Counted from the first letter of the stretch, positions 41,448 to 49,461 are shown. The stretch: 64,000 nucleotides of DNA from Nocardioides sp. JS614 (GCF_000015265.1 NC_008699.1:310001-374000); one strand, 5' to 3'. Notes: generated by a model not told the origin, from the sequence alone. Made by a program: numbers and translations.

Positions 41448-41759
41448 ATGTGGGTTGAGGATTGGGCGCCCATGGCCGCGTGCCGTGAGTCGCAACCGGA
41501 CCAGCTGTTCGTGCGTGGGGCGGAGCAGAACAAGGCCAAGCAGCTGTGCGCGGGCTGTCCCGTGCGCACCGAGTGCCTGGCCGAGGCGCTGGACAACCAG
41601 ATCGAGTGGGGCGTCTGGGGGGGCATGACCGAGCGCGAGCGCCGAGCGCTCCTGCGGCGCCGGCCGAACGCATCCTGGCGTGCGGTGCTCGAGGCGGCCC
41701 GCGAGCAGGGCACGCCGGCCATCGGCAGCAAGCCGGTCGCCAGGCCCGTCGGCGTCTAG
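41448..41759 (+). CDS. WhiB-family iron-sulfur regulator (WhiB4-like by position)
   Basis: A 103-residue redox-sensing transcription factor. Four Cys (12, 34, 37, 43) in the C-x21-C-x2-C-x5-C pattern hold a 4Fe-4S cluster; GVWGG at 55-59 is the family turn, followed by a basic tail (ERERRALLRRR) for DNA or sigma-factor contact. Its neighbours, ponA2 on one side and the ArsA-like ATPase pair on the other, match mycobacterial whiB4 (Rv3681c), so orthology by position is likely. The 197-bp upstream spacer is AT-richer than its surroundings. No clear ribosome site. Confidence 0.92.
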   Translation: MWVEDWAPMAACRESQPDQLFVRGAEQNKAKQLCAGCPVRTECLAEALDNQIEWGVWGGMTERERRALLRRRPNASWRAVLEAAREQGTPAIGSKPVARPVGV

Positions 41760-41789
41760 CGGGGCCGCGTCAGCGGACCTGCCGATGGT

Positions 41790-41844
41790 GGTCGAGCGAG
41801 CCGCGCGACCGAGCCTGCGAGCTAGCGACCGGCGTGTCGAGACC
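41790..41844. repeat. GGTCGAGCGAG...TCGAGACC intergenic repeat
   Basis: A 55-bp imperfect inverted repeat beginning GGTCGAGCGAG and ending GTGTCGAGACC, with GCGACCGAGCCTGCGAGC and its partner inside. From memory, elements with these ends occur in the intergenic regions of many actinobacteria. It lies between the convergent whiB and ArsA-like genes. Confidence 0.5.
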
Positions 41845-41884
41845 GAGCAGCTCAGCTGACACCTGAGACCCGGTGGCCGCGCGG

Positions 41885-43093
41885 CTACCCGCTCCGCGCG
41901 AGCAGCTCTCCGACCCGACGCAGCCCGTCGAGGTCGTGGACGTCGCCGGCGAGCGCCGGCACCACCGCCGTGGGCACCTGCGGGTGGGCGGCGGCGAAGC
42001 GGTCGCGCAGCAGCGCCTCGCGCTCGACGATCCGGGTCTGGTCGGCGTGCAGGCACAGCAGCCCGGCGGTCAGTGAGTCCGGGTCCTGCTTGCGCAGCCG
42101 CTCCGAGGCGGCCATTGCCTCGTCCGCCGACAGGGACCCGGGTGGCACCGGCGTCGCGCGGTTGACGATCAGCCCGGCCAGCGGCATGTCGTCCTCGCTG
42201 AGCCGCTCGACGAAGTACGCCGCCTCGCGCAACGCGTCCGGCTCGGGCGCGGCCACCACCAGGAACGCCGTGCCGTCGGCCTGCAGGAGCTCGAACGTCT
42301 TCTGGGCCCGGACCCGGAACCCGCCGAACAGGGTGTCGAACGCGGCGACGAAGGTCTGCATGTCGCGCAGCACCTGAGTGCCCAGGATCCGGTTGAGGGC
42401 GTTCGTGATCAGCCCGAGCCCGGCGGTCATCATCCGGGCCGGGCCGCGAGCCGGTGTCAGCAGCAGCCGGATGAAGCGCCCGTCGAGGAAGCTCGACAGC
42501 CGCTCGGGCGCGTCGAGGAAGTCGAGCGCCGAACGCGAGGGCGGGGTGTCGACGACGATGAGGTCGTAGGTGCCGTCGCGCCGGGCGTCGGCGTGGAGCT
42601 GGCCGAGCTTCTCCATCGCCATGTACTCCTGGGTCCCCGCGAACGAGCTCGAGAGTGCGATGTAGAAGGGGTTGTCCAGGATCAGGCGCGCCTTCTCGGG
42701 GTTGGCCTGGCTCTCGACCACCTCGTCGAAGGTGCGCTTCATGTCCAGCATCATCGCGTCGAGGCCGCCGCCCTTGCGGTTGCCCTTCGCGTTCGTCCGC
42801 AACCCGGTGACCGGCCGAGGTGTGTTGTCGAGCTGCTCGATGCCCATCGACTGCGCCAGCCGCCGGGCGGGGTCGATCGTCAGCACGACCACGCGGCGGC
42901 CGCGCTCCGCGGCGCGCAGCGCGAGCGCCGCCGACGCCGTCGTCTTCCCGACGCCGCCCGAGCCGCAGCACACGATGATCCCGGTGCCGCGGTCGTCGAG
43001 AAGGGCGTCGACGTCGAGGGCGGGCGCCGCGGTCGGGGCGGTCGCGAGCGGGCCGACCCGGGTGCGGGTGCGGGTCTTGCGGGCGGTGCTCAC
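41885..43093 (-). CDS. ArsA-like ATPase, second of a pair (Rv3679/Rv3680-type)
   Basis: A 402-residue ArsA/GET3-type ATPase. Its deviant Walker A is GSGGVGKTT at 44-52, so the signature Lys of GKGGxGK is Ser here. Later motifs are VVDTPPSRSALDFLD and a long helical insert with Met-rich AMMLDMKRTFDEVV. Its GTG overlaps the stop of the preceding ArsA-like gene (GTGA), so the two products are made together and probably form a heterodimer. In mycobacteria the same pair sits next to whiB4. Despite the family name there is no evidence for arsenite transport. Confidence 0.88.
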   Translation of the reverse strand: MSTARKTRTRTRVGPLATAPTAAPALDVDALLDDRGTGIIVCCGSGGVGKTTASAALALRAAERGRRVVVLTIDPARRLAQSMGIEQLDNTPRPVTGLRTNAKGNRKGGGLDAMMLDMKRTFDEVVESQANPEKARLILDNPFYIALSSSFAGTQEYMAMEKLGQLHADARRDGTYDLIVVDTPPSRSALDFLDAPERLSSFLDGRFIRLLLTPARGPARMMTAGLGLITNALNRILGTQVLRDMQTFVAAFDTLFGGFRVRAQKTFELLQADGTAFLVVAAPEPDALREAAYFVERLSEDDMPLAGLIVNRATPVPPGSLSADEAMAASERLRKQDPDSLTAGLLCLHADQTRIVEREALLRDRFAAAHPQVPTAVVPALAGDVHDLDGLRRVGELLARSG

Positions 43094-44118
43094 GCCAGCC
43101 CCTGGTTCTTCAGGTCGGCGGCCAGCTCGTACAGGCCGCCGAGGTCGACGCCGCTGGTCAGCCGCGGCAGCTCGTACGTCGGCAACCCGAAGGAGTCGAC
43201 GACCGCGCGCTGCGCGTCCTCCAGGGCCCGCCGCTCGGCGTGGTCGCGGACCTCGGCGATCAGCCCCTCCACCAGCGCGGTCCCCCCGGTCACGCCGGCC
43301 TGGTCCAGGTCGGCCTCGATCCGCGCGGTGTCGAGGCGGCCGGCGACGGCGGCCTCGAGGTCCGCGGGCGTGATGTCCCGGGGCCGCACCTGGTTGACGA
43401 TGACCGCGCCGACCGGCAACCGGGCGGCACGCAGCTCGGAGATCCCGTCGGCGGTCTCCTGCACAGGCATCTCCTCGAGGACCGTGACGAGATGAACCAG
43501 CGTCCGTGGTGACCGGAACAACGTCATCACGGTGTCGGCCTGGCCCTTGATCGGCCCGACCTTGGCAAGCCCGGCCAGCTCCTCGTTCACGTTGAGGAAC
43601 TGGGTGATCCGCCCGGTCGGCGGGGCGTCCAGCACGACGGCGTCGTACCGGGTGGCGTTGCGGTTGCGGCTGTTGCGCTGCACCGCCTCGAAGACCTTCC
43701 CGGTGAGCAGTACGTCGCGGACGCCCGGAGCGATCGTGGTCGCGAACTCGATGACGCCGAAGCGGTCGAGTGCGCGACCCGCGCGGCCGAGCTTGTAGTA
43801 CATCGCGAGGTACTCCAGCAGCGCGGACTCCGCGTCGATGTGCAGCGCGTGCACGACGCCGGGTGGTCGGCCGTCGTGGTGCAGCCCGGTCGCGATCCGA
43901 CGCTCCTCGTAGGGCAGCGGGTCGACGTCGAACATCCGGGCGATCCCCTGCCGCCCCTCGACCTCGCACAGCAGCACCTGCTGGCCCTGGGAGGCCAGGC
44001 CCAGTGCGAGTGCTGCGGCGACCGTCGACTTGCCGGTGCCGCCCTTGCCGGTCACCACGTGCAGCCGTACGCGCGACCAGTCGGGGGTGGTCGTCGGCGT
44101 GGTCGTCGGCGGAGCCAT
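43090..44118 (-). CDS. ArsA-like ATPase, first of a pair (Rv3679/Rv3680-type)
   Basis: A 342-residue ArsA/GET3-type ATPase with an intact deviant Walker A GKGGTGKST at 24-32 and VVLDAPPTGRITQFLN (switch region). The N-terminus is Thr/Pro-rich. The ATG has TAGGCT seven bases upstream and no ribosome site, a leaderless promoter. It is the first gene of a two-gene operon; the longer upstream open frame is not needed. The partner protein has lost the signature Lys, so this subunit may carry the complete nucleotide site for both. Confidence 0.88.
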   Translation of the reverse strand: MAPPTTTPTTTPDWSRVRLHVVTGKGGTGKSTVAAALALGLASQGQQVLLCEVEGRQGIARMFDVDPLPYEERRIATGLHHDGRPPGVVHALHIDAESALLEYLAMYYKLGRAGRALDRFGVIEFATTIAPGVRDVLLTGKVFEAVQRNSRNRNATRYDAVVLDAPPTGRITQFLNVNEELAGLAKVGPIKGQADTVMTLFRSPRTLVHLVTVLEEMPVQETADGISELRAARLPVGAVIVNQVRPRDITPADLEAAVAGRLDTARIEADLDQAGVTGGTALVEGLIAEVRDHAERRALEDAQRAVVDSFGLPTYELPRLTSGVDLGGLYELAADLKNQGLA

Positions 44119-44125
44119 GGGGCTG

Positions 44126-44131
44126 AGCCTA
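44126..44131 (-). promoter_or_regulatory. -10 box of leaderless ArsA-like operon
   Basis: TAGGCT on the minus strand, seven bases before the ATG. Confidence 0.45.
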
Positions 44132-44202
44132 GATGAGACGCAGGGGGCCCTAGGATCGACGAGACCCGGGTCACAGCTGGTCCCGGGGGAGGAGGAGTTG
44201 GC

Positions 44203-44976
44203 GTGGACAAGGTGGTGGCGTCGGCGACAGCCGCGGTGGCGGACATCCCGGACGGGGTGACGCTGTCCGTCGGTGGGTTCGGGTTGTGCGGGATCCCCTC
44301 GGTGCTGATCCAGGCGGTGCTCGACCGCGGCACCCAGGACCTGGAGGTGGTCTCGAACAACGCCGGCGTGGACGGGTGGGGCCTGGGCCTGCTCCTCGGC
44401 GCCGGGCGGCTGCGGCGGGTGGTGGCGTCGTACGTCGGGGAGAACAAGGAGTTCGCCCGCCAGTACCTCTCCGGCGAGCTGGAGGTGGAGCTGACCCCGC
44501 AGGGCACGCTCGCGGAGCGGATGCGTGCCGGCGGGTCGGGGATCCCGGCGTTCTTCACCGCGACCGGCGTGGGCACCCAGGTGGCCGAGGGCGGGCTGCC
44601 GTGGCGCTACGACGCCGAGGGGGCGGTGGTGAAGTCCTCGCCGGCCAAGCAGACCCAGGTCTTCGAGACCGCGGAGGGGCCCAAGGAGTTCGTGCTCGAG
44701 CACGCGATCGTCGCGGACTTCGGCCTGGTGCGGGCCTGGAAGGGCGACCGCCACGGCAACCTGGTGTTCCGCGACTCGGCTCGCAACTTCAACCCGTTGG
44801 CGGCGATGTGCGGGCGGGTCACGATCGCGGAGGTCGAGCACCTGGTCGAGCCGGGTGAGCTCGACCCCAACCAGGTGCACACCCCGGGGGTGTTCGTGCA
44901 GCGGGTGGTGGAGCTGACCCCGGAGCAGGCCGCGGACAAGCGGATCGAGAAGAAGACGGTGAGGGCACGCGGATGA
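44203..44976 (+). CDS. scoA: 3-oxoacid CoA-transferase subunit A
   Basis: A 257-residue alpha subunit of succinyl-CoA:3-ketoacid (or acetate:acetoacetyl) CoA-transferase. The CoA-binding loop SVGGFGLCGIPSVLI is near residue 20, with NNAGVDGWGLGLLL and GNLVFRDSARNFNPLAA further on. GGGGGAGGAGGAG precedes the GTG. The ATG of scoB overlaps its stop (ATGA). The pair activates or recovers acetoacetate in ketone-body and fatty acid use. It interrupts a gene order that is otherwise like that of mycobacteria. Confidence 0.92.
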   Translation: MDKVVASATAAVADIPDGVTLSVGGFGLCGIPSVLIQAVLDRGTQDLEVVSNNAGVDGWGLGLLLGAGRLRRVVASYVGENKEFARQYLSGELEVELTPQGTLAERMRAGGSGIPAFFTATGVGTQVAEGGLPWRYDAEGAVVKSSPAKQTQVFETAEGPKEFVLEHAIVADFGLVRAWKGDRHGNLVFRDSARNFNPLAAMCGRVTIAEVEHLVEPGELDPNQVHTPGVFVQRVVELTPEQAADKRIEKKTVRARG

Positions 44977-45617
44977 GCTGGAGTCGTGAGGAGATGGCGG
45001 CGCGGGCGGCCTCGGAGCTCTCCGACGGGTCGTACGTGAACCTCGGGATCGGGCTGCCGACGATGGTGCCCAACTACGTCGGCGACGACGTGGAGCTGGT
45101 CCTGCAGAGCGAGAACGGCATCCTCGGCGTGGGCGCCTATCCGTTCGACGGCGAGGAGGACCCGGACCTGATCAACGCGGGCAAGGAGACGGTCACCCTG
45201 CGCCGGGGGGCGTCGTTCTTCGACTCCGCCACCAGCTTCGGGATGATCCGGGGCGGGAAGATCGACGCCGCGATCCTGGGCGCGATGCAGGTCTCGAAGG
45301 CCGGGGACATCGCGAACTGGATGATCCCCGGAAAGATGGTCAAGGGCATGGGCGGCGCGATGGACCTGGTCCACGGCGCGAAGCGGGTGATCGTGCTGAT
45401 GGAGCACGTCGCGAAGGACGGCTCCTACAAGATCGTCGAGGAGTGCTCGCTGCCCTACACCGGCAAGGGCGTGGTCCAGCGGATCATCACCGACCTCGCC
45501 GTCATCGACGTGACTCGTGAGGGTTTGGAGCTGGTCGAGCTCGCCCCGGGGGTCAGCCTCGACGAGGTGCGCGAGAAGACCGAGCCCGAGCTGGTCGCGG
45601 CGAACGTCGAGTCGTGA
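44973..45617 (+). CDS. scoB: 3-oxoacid CoA-transferase subunit B
   Basis: A 214-residue beta subunit. Glu47 in the signature SENGILG forms the covalent CoA thioester. Other family landmarks are YVNLGIGLPTMVPNY and GGKIDAAILGAMQVS. It overlaps scoA by four bases. It is convergent with the first sigma factor gene across a spacer containing a decayed palindromic repeat. Confidence 0.94.
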   Translation: MSWSREEMAARAASELSDGSYVNLGIGLPTMVPNYVGDDVELVLQSENGILGVGAYPFDGEEDPDLINAGKETVTLRRGASFFDSATSFGMIRGGKIDAAILGAMQVSKAGDIANWMIPGKMVKGMGGAMDLVHGAKRVIVLMEHVAKDGSYKIVEECSLPYTGKGVVQRIITDLAVIDVTREGLELVELAPGVSLDEVREKTEPELVAANVES

Positions 45618-45634
45618 CTTCTGGCGGTCGAGTC

Positions 45635-45698
45635 GGGCGAACCGACCGACGGAAACCCCGATTCGACGGGTAGCACTCCCGATTCATCGGCCGGCCGC
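45635..45698. repeat. Probable decayed family A palindromic repeat
   Basis: Contains ATTCATCGGCCGGCCG (half of the family A outer palindrome) on the right and GAACCGACCGACGGAAACCC on the left, similar to the family A left unit. The central palindrome is reduced. Like the intact copies it lies between convergent genes. Confidence 0.45.
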
Positions 45699-45712
45699 CC
45701 CGGTTCCACGCT

Positions 45713-46573
45713 CTAGGCGATCGAGCTGAGCCCCTCGCGGACGCGGGCGGCGGGCATCGTCCGGCGGGCGGCGTACCGGGCGGCGACGGCGCTGGTGTAG
45801 GCGAGCCGGCGCCGAGCCGCGACACCGTCGGGGTTCGGGTGCGGCGCGGCCAGGTGCGGCTCGAAGGCCTCGGCGAGGGCGTCGCGCAGGAGCACCAGTG
45901 CTTCGGCGCGCAGCTGCGAGATCCGAGACTCGCTGACCCCGAGCTCGGCGGCCAGCTCGGCCATCGGCCGCTGCGCGACGAAGTAGCCGCGCACCACGTG
46001 GCGCAGCCGCTCGGGAAGCTCCTCGATCGCGGCCGCGAGGTACTGCGCGCGCTCGGCGTGCAGCGCCTCCTCCTCGGGGCCGGGGTCGCGACCGGCCAGG
46101 CTCTCGACGAACCCCGCGTTCGGGCCCGCGTCGAGCGGCAGCACCACGGCCCGGGCCACCTCGGAGTCGGCCTTGCCGATCTCCTCCGGGGTGATCCCCA
46201 GGGCCTCGGCGACCGCGGCGTCGTCGGGGAACTGACCCAAGGTCGCGGCCAGGCGGGCCCGTGCCGCCTCGATCTCCCGGGCACGGCGGCGCACCGAGCG
46301 CGAGGCCCAGTCCACCGAGCGCAGCTCGTCGACCAGCGCGCCGCGGATCCGAGTGGAGGCGTAGCCGGCGAACGGCACCCCGCGCTCGGGGTCGAAGGCG
46401 CGGGCGGCCTGGACGAGCGCGAGGAGGCCTGCGGAGTGCAGGTCGTTGCGGTCCATGTACGACGGCACCCGCGCCATGGTCTCGCGCACCAGGTGCGCCA
46501 CCAGCGGCACGTGCTGGACGGCGAGCTGGTCGCGCTCCGCGATTGTCATGGGGGTCGAACGGCCCGAGTTCAC
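45713..46573 (-). CDS. FliA/WhiG-type sigma factor
   Basis: A 286-residue sigma-70 family protein of the FliA group: region 2 (LVAHLVRETMARVPSYMDRNDLHSAGLLALVQAARAFDPERGVPFAGYASTRI split at its helices), region 3 (SVDWASRSVRRRAREIEAARARLAA) and region 4 (LPERLRHVVRGYFVAQRPMAELAAELGVSESRISQLRAEAL). A basic C-terminal tail (ARRRLAYTSAVAARYAARR) is shared with its paralogues. The start is the GTG, with an ATG eight codons later as alternative. No flagellar or sporulation gene is nearby, so the target promoters are unknown. It is about 70% identical by eye to the third sigma gene. Confidence 0.88.
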   Translation of the reverse strand: MNSGRSTPMTIAERDQLAVQHVPLVAHLVRETMARVPSYMDRNDLHSAGLLALVQAARAFDPERGVPFAGYASTRIRGALVDELRSVDWASRSVRRRAREIEAARARLAATLGQFPDDAAVAEALGITPEEIGKADSEVARAVVLPLDAGPNAGFVESLAGRDPGPEEEALHAERAQYLAAAIEELPERLRHVVRGYFVAQRPMAELAAELGVSESRISQLRAEALVLLRDALAEAFEPHLAAPHPNPDGVAARRRLAYTSAVAARYAARRTMPAARVREGLSSIA

Positions 46574-46846
46574 GGGAGTAGTGACTCATATCCGGACCGG
46601 TCATGACGCCAAACCCGGGGGATTAGCCCGCGAGACCACCCACCCGGTCGACATCGTTTTCGTGACCGTGCCGAGCGGGCCATGCCGGGCCCGCCCGAGC
46701 GGACTACGGTGCGGACGTCACGCGACTACGGGTCGGGTCATCCGGAATAGCCCGGACGGGCCACCCGGCAAAGTTTTACCTTCATATCGGACGAAATCGG
46801 TGTTGTTTTTTTGCCCGAACGTGCCCGTTTATGCCTCACTTGTCGG
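46574..46846. other. Divergent spacer between two sigma genes, with AT-rich stretch
   Basis: The largest spacer in the window (273 bp). Positions about 46770-46815 are AT-rich (AAAGTTTTACC, TTGTTTTTTTGCC), strongly unlike the surrounding DNA. GGATTAGCCCG and GGAATAGCCCG recur 120 bp apart. This is likely promoter DNA for one or both sigma genes. I find no riboswitch or known operator. Confidence 0.4.
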
Positions 46847-47617
46847 GTGACGATCAACGCCCCTGGACCCGCCCCGACCGTCGACCCGGCCCGGCTCGCC
46901 GCCCATCATCTGCCGCTGGTGGCCCATCTGGTGTACGACACGCTGAGGCGGGTGCCGGCAGCCGTCGATCGTCACGACCTGCTCGCCGTCGGGGTCGACG
47001 CCCTCCTGGCTGCGGCGCGCGAGCCCACGGTGGAGCGCCCCTTCGCCGAGCACGCCTCGGTCCGGATCCGCGCCGCCCTCGTCGAGGAGCTGCGCGCGAT
47101 CGACTGGGCGGCGCGGGCGGAGCACCCCCGCCACGCGGCCTCGGCCCGGGCCCGGCTCCTCGCCGCCCTCGCCGACCTGCCCGACGCCGGGGCGGCCGCG
47201 CGCGTGCTGGACGTCGACCACGATCCGGCCGAGGCCGAGGAGGGGAGCCCCGCGGTCGTGGGCGGCACCACGCGTCCCGCCCACCCTGATCGGCGCGACG
47301 AGCGCCGGGAGTACGTCGAGGCCGCCCTGGACGAGCTCCCCGAACGACTCCGGCTCGTCGTGCGCGGCTACTTCGTCGAGCAGCGGCCGATGGCCGCGGT
47401 GGCTGCCCAGGTCGGCGCCAGCGAGGCGCGGGCGGTCCAGCTCCTGGTCGAAGGGCTGGGACTGCTGCGCGATGCGCTGGCGCTGGCCTTCGGGCCCTCC
47501 GCCGACGCGGGTCCCGTCACGAGCACCCGGGCAGCGTCGTACGCCCGCACCGTCGCCGCCCGCTACGCCGCCCGCCCCGTGCGCGCGCCCCGGGAGGAGC
47601 AGCGGACCTCCGCCTGA
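46847..47617 (+). CDS. Degenerate FliA-type sigma factor paralogue
   Basis: A 256-residue protein clearly homologous to its two neighbours but altered. Region 2 is recognisable (HHLPLVAHLVYDTLRRVPAAVDRHDLL) with lost consensus positions. Region 3, intact in the other two as WASRSVRRRAREIE, is replaced by an Ala/Asp-rich stretch. Region 4 is present (LPERLRLVVRGYFVEQRPMAAVAAQV) but its recognition helix reads SEARAVQLLVEGL instead of SESRISQLRAEAL. The frame is open throughout. It may be a decaying copy, or a regulator that competes with or modulates the two intact sigma factors. The start is a GTG without clear ribosome site. Confidence 0.7.
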   Translation: MTINAPGPAPTVDPARLAAHHLPLVAHLVYDTLRRVPAAVDRHDLLAVGVDALLAAAREPTVERPFAEHASVRIRAALVEELRAIDWAARAEHPRHAASARARLLAALADLPDAGAAARVLDVDHDPAEAEEGSPAVVGGTTRPAHPDRRDERREYVEAALDELPERLRLVVRGYFVEQRPMAAVAAQVGASEARAVQLLVEGLGLLRDALALAFGPSADAGPVTSTRAASYARTVAARYAARPVRAPREEQRTSA

Positions 47618-47629
47618 TCGCGCCCGCGG

Positions 47630-47667
47630 GCGATCCGGCCCGCGCCTGCGGTCGAGGGCCGGATCGC
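47630..47667 (+). terminator. Hairpin after degenerate sigma gene
   Basis: Perfect 11-bp arms GCGATCCGGCC / GGCCGGATCGC around a 16-nt loop, starting 12 bp after the stop codon. No T-run. Confidence 0.55.
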
Positions 47668-47822
47668 GGGTCCCGCACTAGCGCCGTCGGCCCGGCGGCG
47701 CTCGGGTTTGGGTGATCTGCGGGCACAGGTCTAGGCGGCCTCAAGGTCGTCGTCGGGAGCGCCGAAGCCCGAGATGACAACGGCGTGAGCCGCCATCGCC
47801 TTCCCCAGGAGAGCAGCGCACC

Positions 47823-48725
47823 ATGACCGATCCGGAGGTCAACGAGCCCGACACGCCCACCGCGGCCACCAGCGGGCCCGGCCCGCGACCCGGATCCGCC
47901 GAGGCGGACCGGCTGGCCGTGGAGCACGTACCGCTGGTGACGCACGTGGTGTACGAGACACTCGCGCGAGTGCCGTCGTACGTCGACCGCAACGACCTGC
48001 GCTCGGCCGGCCTCCTGGCCCTGGTGGCCGCCGCGCGGTCCTTCGACCCCGAGCGCGGGGTCCCGTTCGCCCGTTATGCCATGCCGCGGATCCGGGGCGC
48101 GATGGTCGACGAGCTGCGCTCGGTGGACTGGGCCTCGCGCTCGGTGCGCCGCCGGGCCCGGGAGATCGAGGAGGCGCGGGCCCGCCTGGCCGCGACGCTC
48201 GGCGAGTTCCCCGACGACGAGGCGGTCGCGGCCGCGCTCGGGATGACCCTCGACGAGGTCAACCGGGTCGACTCGGAGGCTGCCCGGGGGACCGTCCTGC
48301 CCCTCGACGCCGGCGCCCAGCAGGGGCTGGCCGAGATCCTGCCGGTCCGCGAGGCGGGCCCGGAGGAGCGGGCCGTGCACCTCGAGCGGGTGCGCTACCT
48401 CGCCGACGCCGTCGAGGAGCTCCCGGAGCGGATGCGCCTCGTGGTGCGCGGCTACTTCCTCGAGGAGCGCCCGATGGCCGAGCTGGCCGCCGAGCTCGGC
48501 GTCACCGAGTCGCGGGTCTCGCAGGTCCGCGCCGAGGCGCTCGCGCTGCTGCGCGACGCACTGGGTGAGGCCTTCGACCCGCACCTGCCCAAGCCCCACC
48601 CCAATCCTGCGGGCGTGGCCGCCCGGCGCCGGCTCGCCTACACCAGCGCCGTCGCGGCGCGGTACGCCGCCCGTCGCACGATGCCGGCCCGCCGCCCGCA
48701 CCGCGGGCTCGAGTCCACCGCCTGA
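47823..48725 (+). CDS. FliA/WhiG-type sigma factor
   Basis: A 300-residue sigma factor with all FliA-type regions: region 2 (VTHVVYETLARVPSYVDRND, DPERGVPFARYAMPRIRGAM), region 3 (SVDWASRSVRRRAREIEEARARLAAT) and region 4 (LPERMRLVVRGYFLEERPMAELAAELGVTESRVSQVRAEAL), plus a 25-residue acidic/Pro N-terminal extension and the same basic C-terminal tail as the first sigma gene. CAGGAG lies upstream of the ATG. It is the third member of the cluster and the closest match to the first. The physiological signal is unknown; no anti-sigma factor is adjacent. Confidence 0.88.
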   Translation: MTDPEVNEPDTPTAATSGPGPRPGSAEADRLAVEHVPLVTHVVYETLARVPSYVDRNDLRSAGLLALVAAARSFDPERGVPFARYAMPRIRGAMVDELRSVDWASRSVRRRAREIEEARARLAATLGEFPDDEAVAAALGMTLDEVNRVDSEAARGTVLPLDAGAQQGLAEILPVREAGPEERAVHLERVRYLADAVEELPERMRLVVRGYFLEERPMAELAAELGVTESRVSQVRAEALALLRDALGEAFDPHLPKPHPNPAGVAARRRLAYTSAVAARYAARRTMPARRPHRGLESTA

Positions 48726-48821
48726 GCCGCCTCGACCACCAGCCGCCCGGCCCGACCCTCGCCGATGCCCGGGTCCTGCCGGTCGCGTCCGTCCCCGGGT
48801 GGCCACGTCCAACGCCCCGAG

Positions 48822-48827
48822 TAGGGT
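48822..48827 (+). promoter_or_regulatory. -10 box of leaderless DUF4177 gene
   Basis: TAGGGT with seven bases to the ATG. It starts the DUF4177-ridA-nudix-MBL transcription unit. Confidence 0.5.
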
Positions 48828-48834
48828 GCCGGAC

Positions 48835-48990
48835 ATGACCAAGTGGGAGTACCTGACCGCCCCGATCCTGACGCACGCGGCGAAGCAGATCCTGGACAAC
48901 TTCGGCGCCGACGGGTGGGAGCTGGTGCAGGTCGCTCCCGGCCCGAACCCGGAGAACCTCGTCGGCTTCTTCAAGCGGCCGCTCGCATGA
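48835..48990 (+). CDS. DUF4177-like 51-residue protein (Rv3678A-type)
   Basis: A small protein, MTKWEYLTAPILTHAAKQIL then DNFGADGWELVQV, with the WEY and GWELV strand motifs of DUF4177. Mycobacteria have an equivalent gene at the same place. Its stop overlaps the ATG of the ridA-like gene (ATGA). Leaderless promoter upstream. Function unknown. Confidence 0.85.
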   Translation: MTKWEYLTAPILTHAAKQILDNFGADGWELVQVAPGPNPENLVGFFKRPLA

Positions 48991-49451
48991 CGTCCCCGGA
49001 GGAGCGGCTCGCCGAGCTCGGCCTGGCGGTGCCGGACGTGGCCAAGCCGGTGGCGGTGTACGTGCCCGCCGTGGTGTCCGGCGACCTGGTGTTCACCTCC
49101 GGGCAGCTGCCGATGCGCGACGGTGAGCTGATGGTGACCGGCAAGGTCGGCGGCGAGGTGAGCCCCGAGGAGGCGGCCCTGTGCGCGCAGCAGTGTGCGC
49201 TGAACGCGATCGCGGCGGTGAAGTCGATGGTGGGCGACCTCGACCGGGTCGCCCAGGTCGTCAAGGTCGTCGCCTTCGTCGCGTCGACCCCCGACTTCAC
49301 GGGCCAGCCACAGGTCGCCAACGGCGCCTCGGAGCTGTTCGGGAAGGTGTTCGGCGACAGGGGCGCGCACGCCCGCTCCGCCGTCGGCGTGCCGGTGCTG
49401 CCGCTGGATGCGCCCGTCGAGGTCGAGATCGTGGTGCGGGTGGCCTCGTGA
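48987..49451 (+). CDS. RidA family protein (Rv3678c-type)
   Basis: A 154-residue RidA/YjgF-like protein of the longer subgroup. Landmarks are VVSGDLVFTSGQLPMRDGEL, the helix EEAALCAQQCALNAIAAVKSMVGDL, and the C-terminal ARSAVGVPVLPLDAPVEVEI with the usual Arg before S-A-V. Classic members deaminate reactive enamine or imine intermediates; this subgroup's substrate is not known. It overlaps the DUF4177 gene and is followed 10 bp later by the Nudix gene. Confidence 0.9.
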   Translation: MTSPEERLAELGLAVPDVAKPVAVYVPAVVSGDLVFTSGQLPMRDGELMVTGKVGGEVSPEEAALCAQQCALNAIAAVKSMVGDLDRVAQVVKVVAFVASTPDFTGQPQVANGASELFGKVFGDRGAHARSAVGVPVLPLDAPVEVEIVVRVAS

Positions 49452-49461
49452 GACCGGCGCC

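Noticed and set aside
46574..46846. Riboswitch (cyclic di-GMP type) in the AT-rich spacer
   Set aside because: A GGCAAAG sequence is present but no matching stems or conserved core could be built around it.
45713..48725. Sigma genes as part of a flagellar or sporulation cluster
   Set aside because: The family is FliA/WhiG-like, but no flagellar, chemotaxis or sporulation gene lies within 20 kb on either side.
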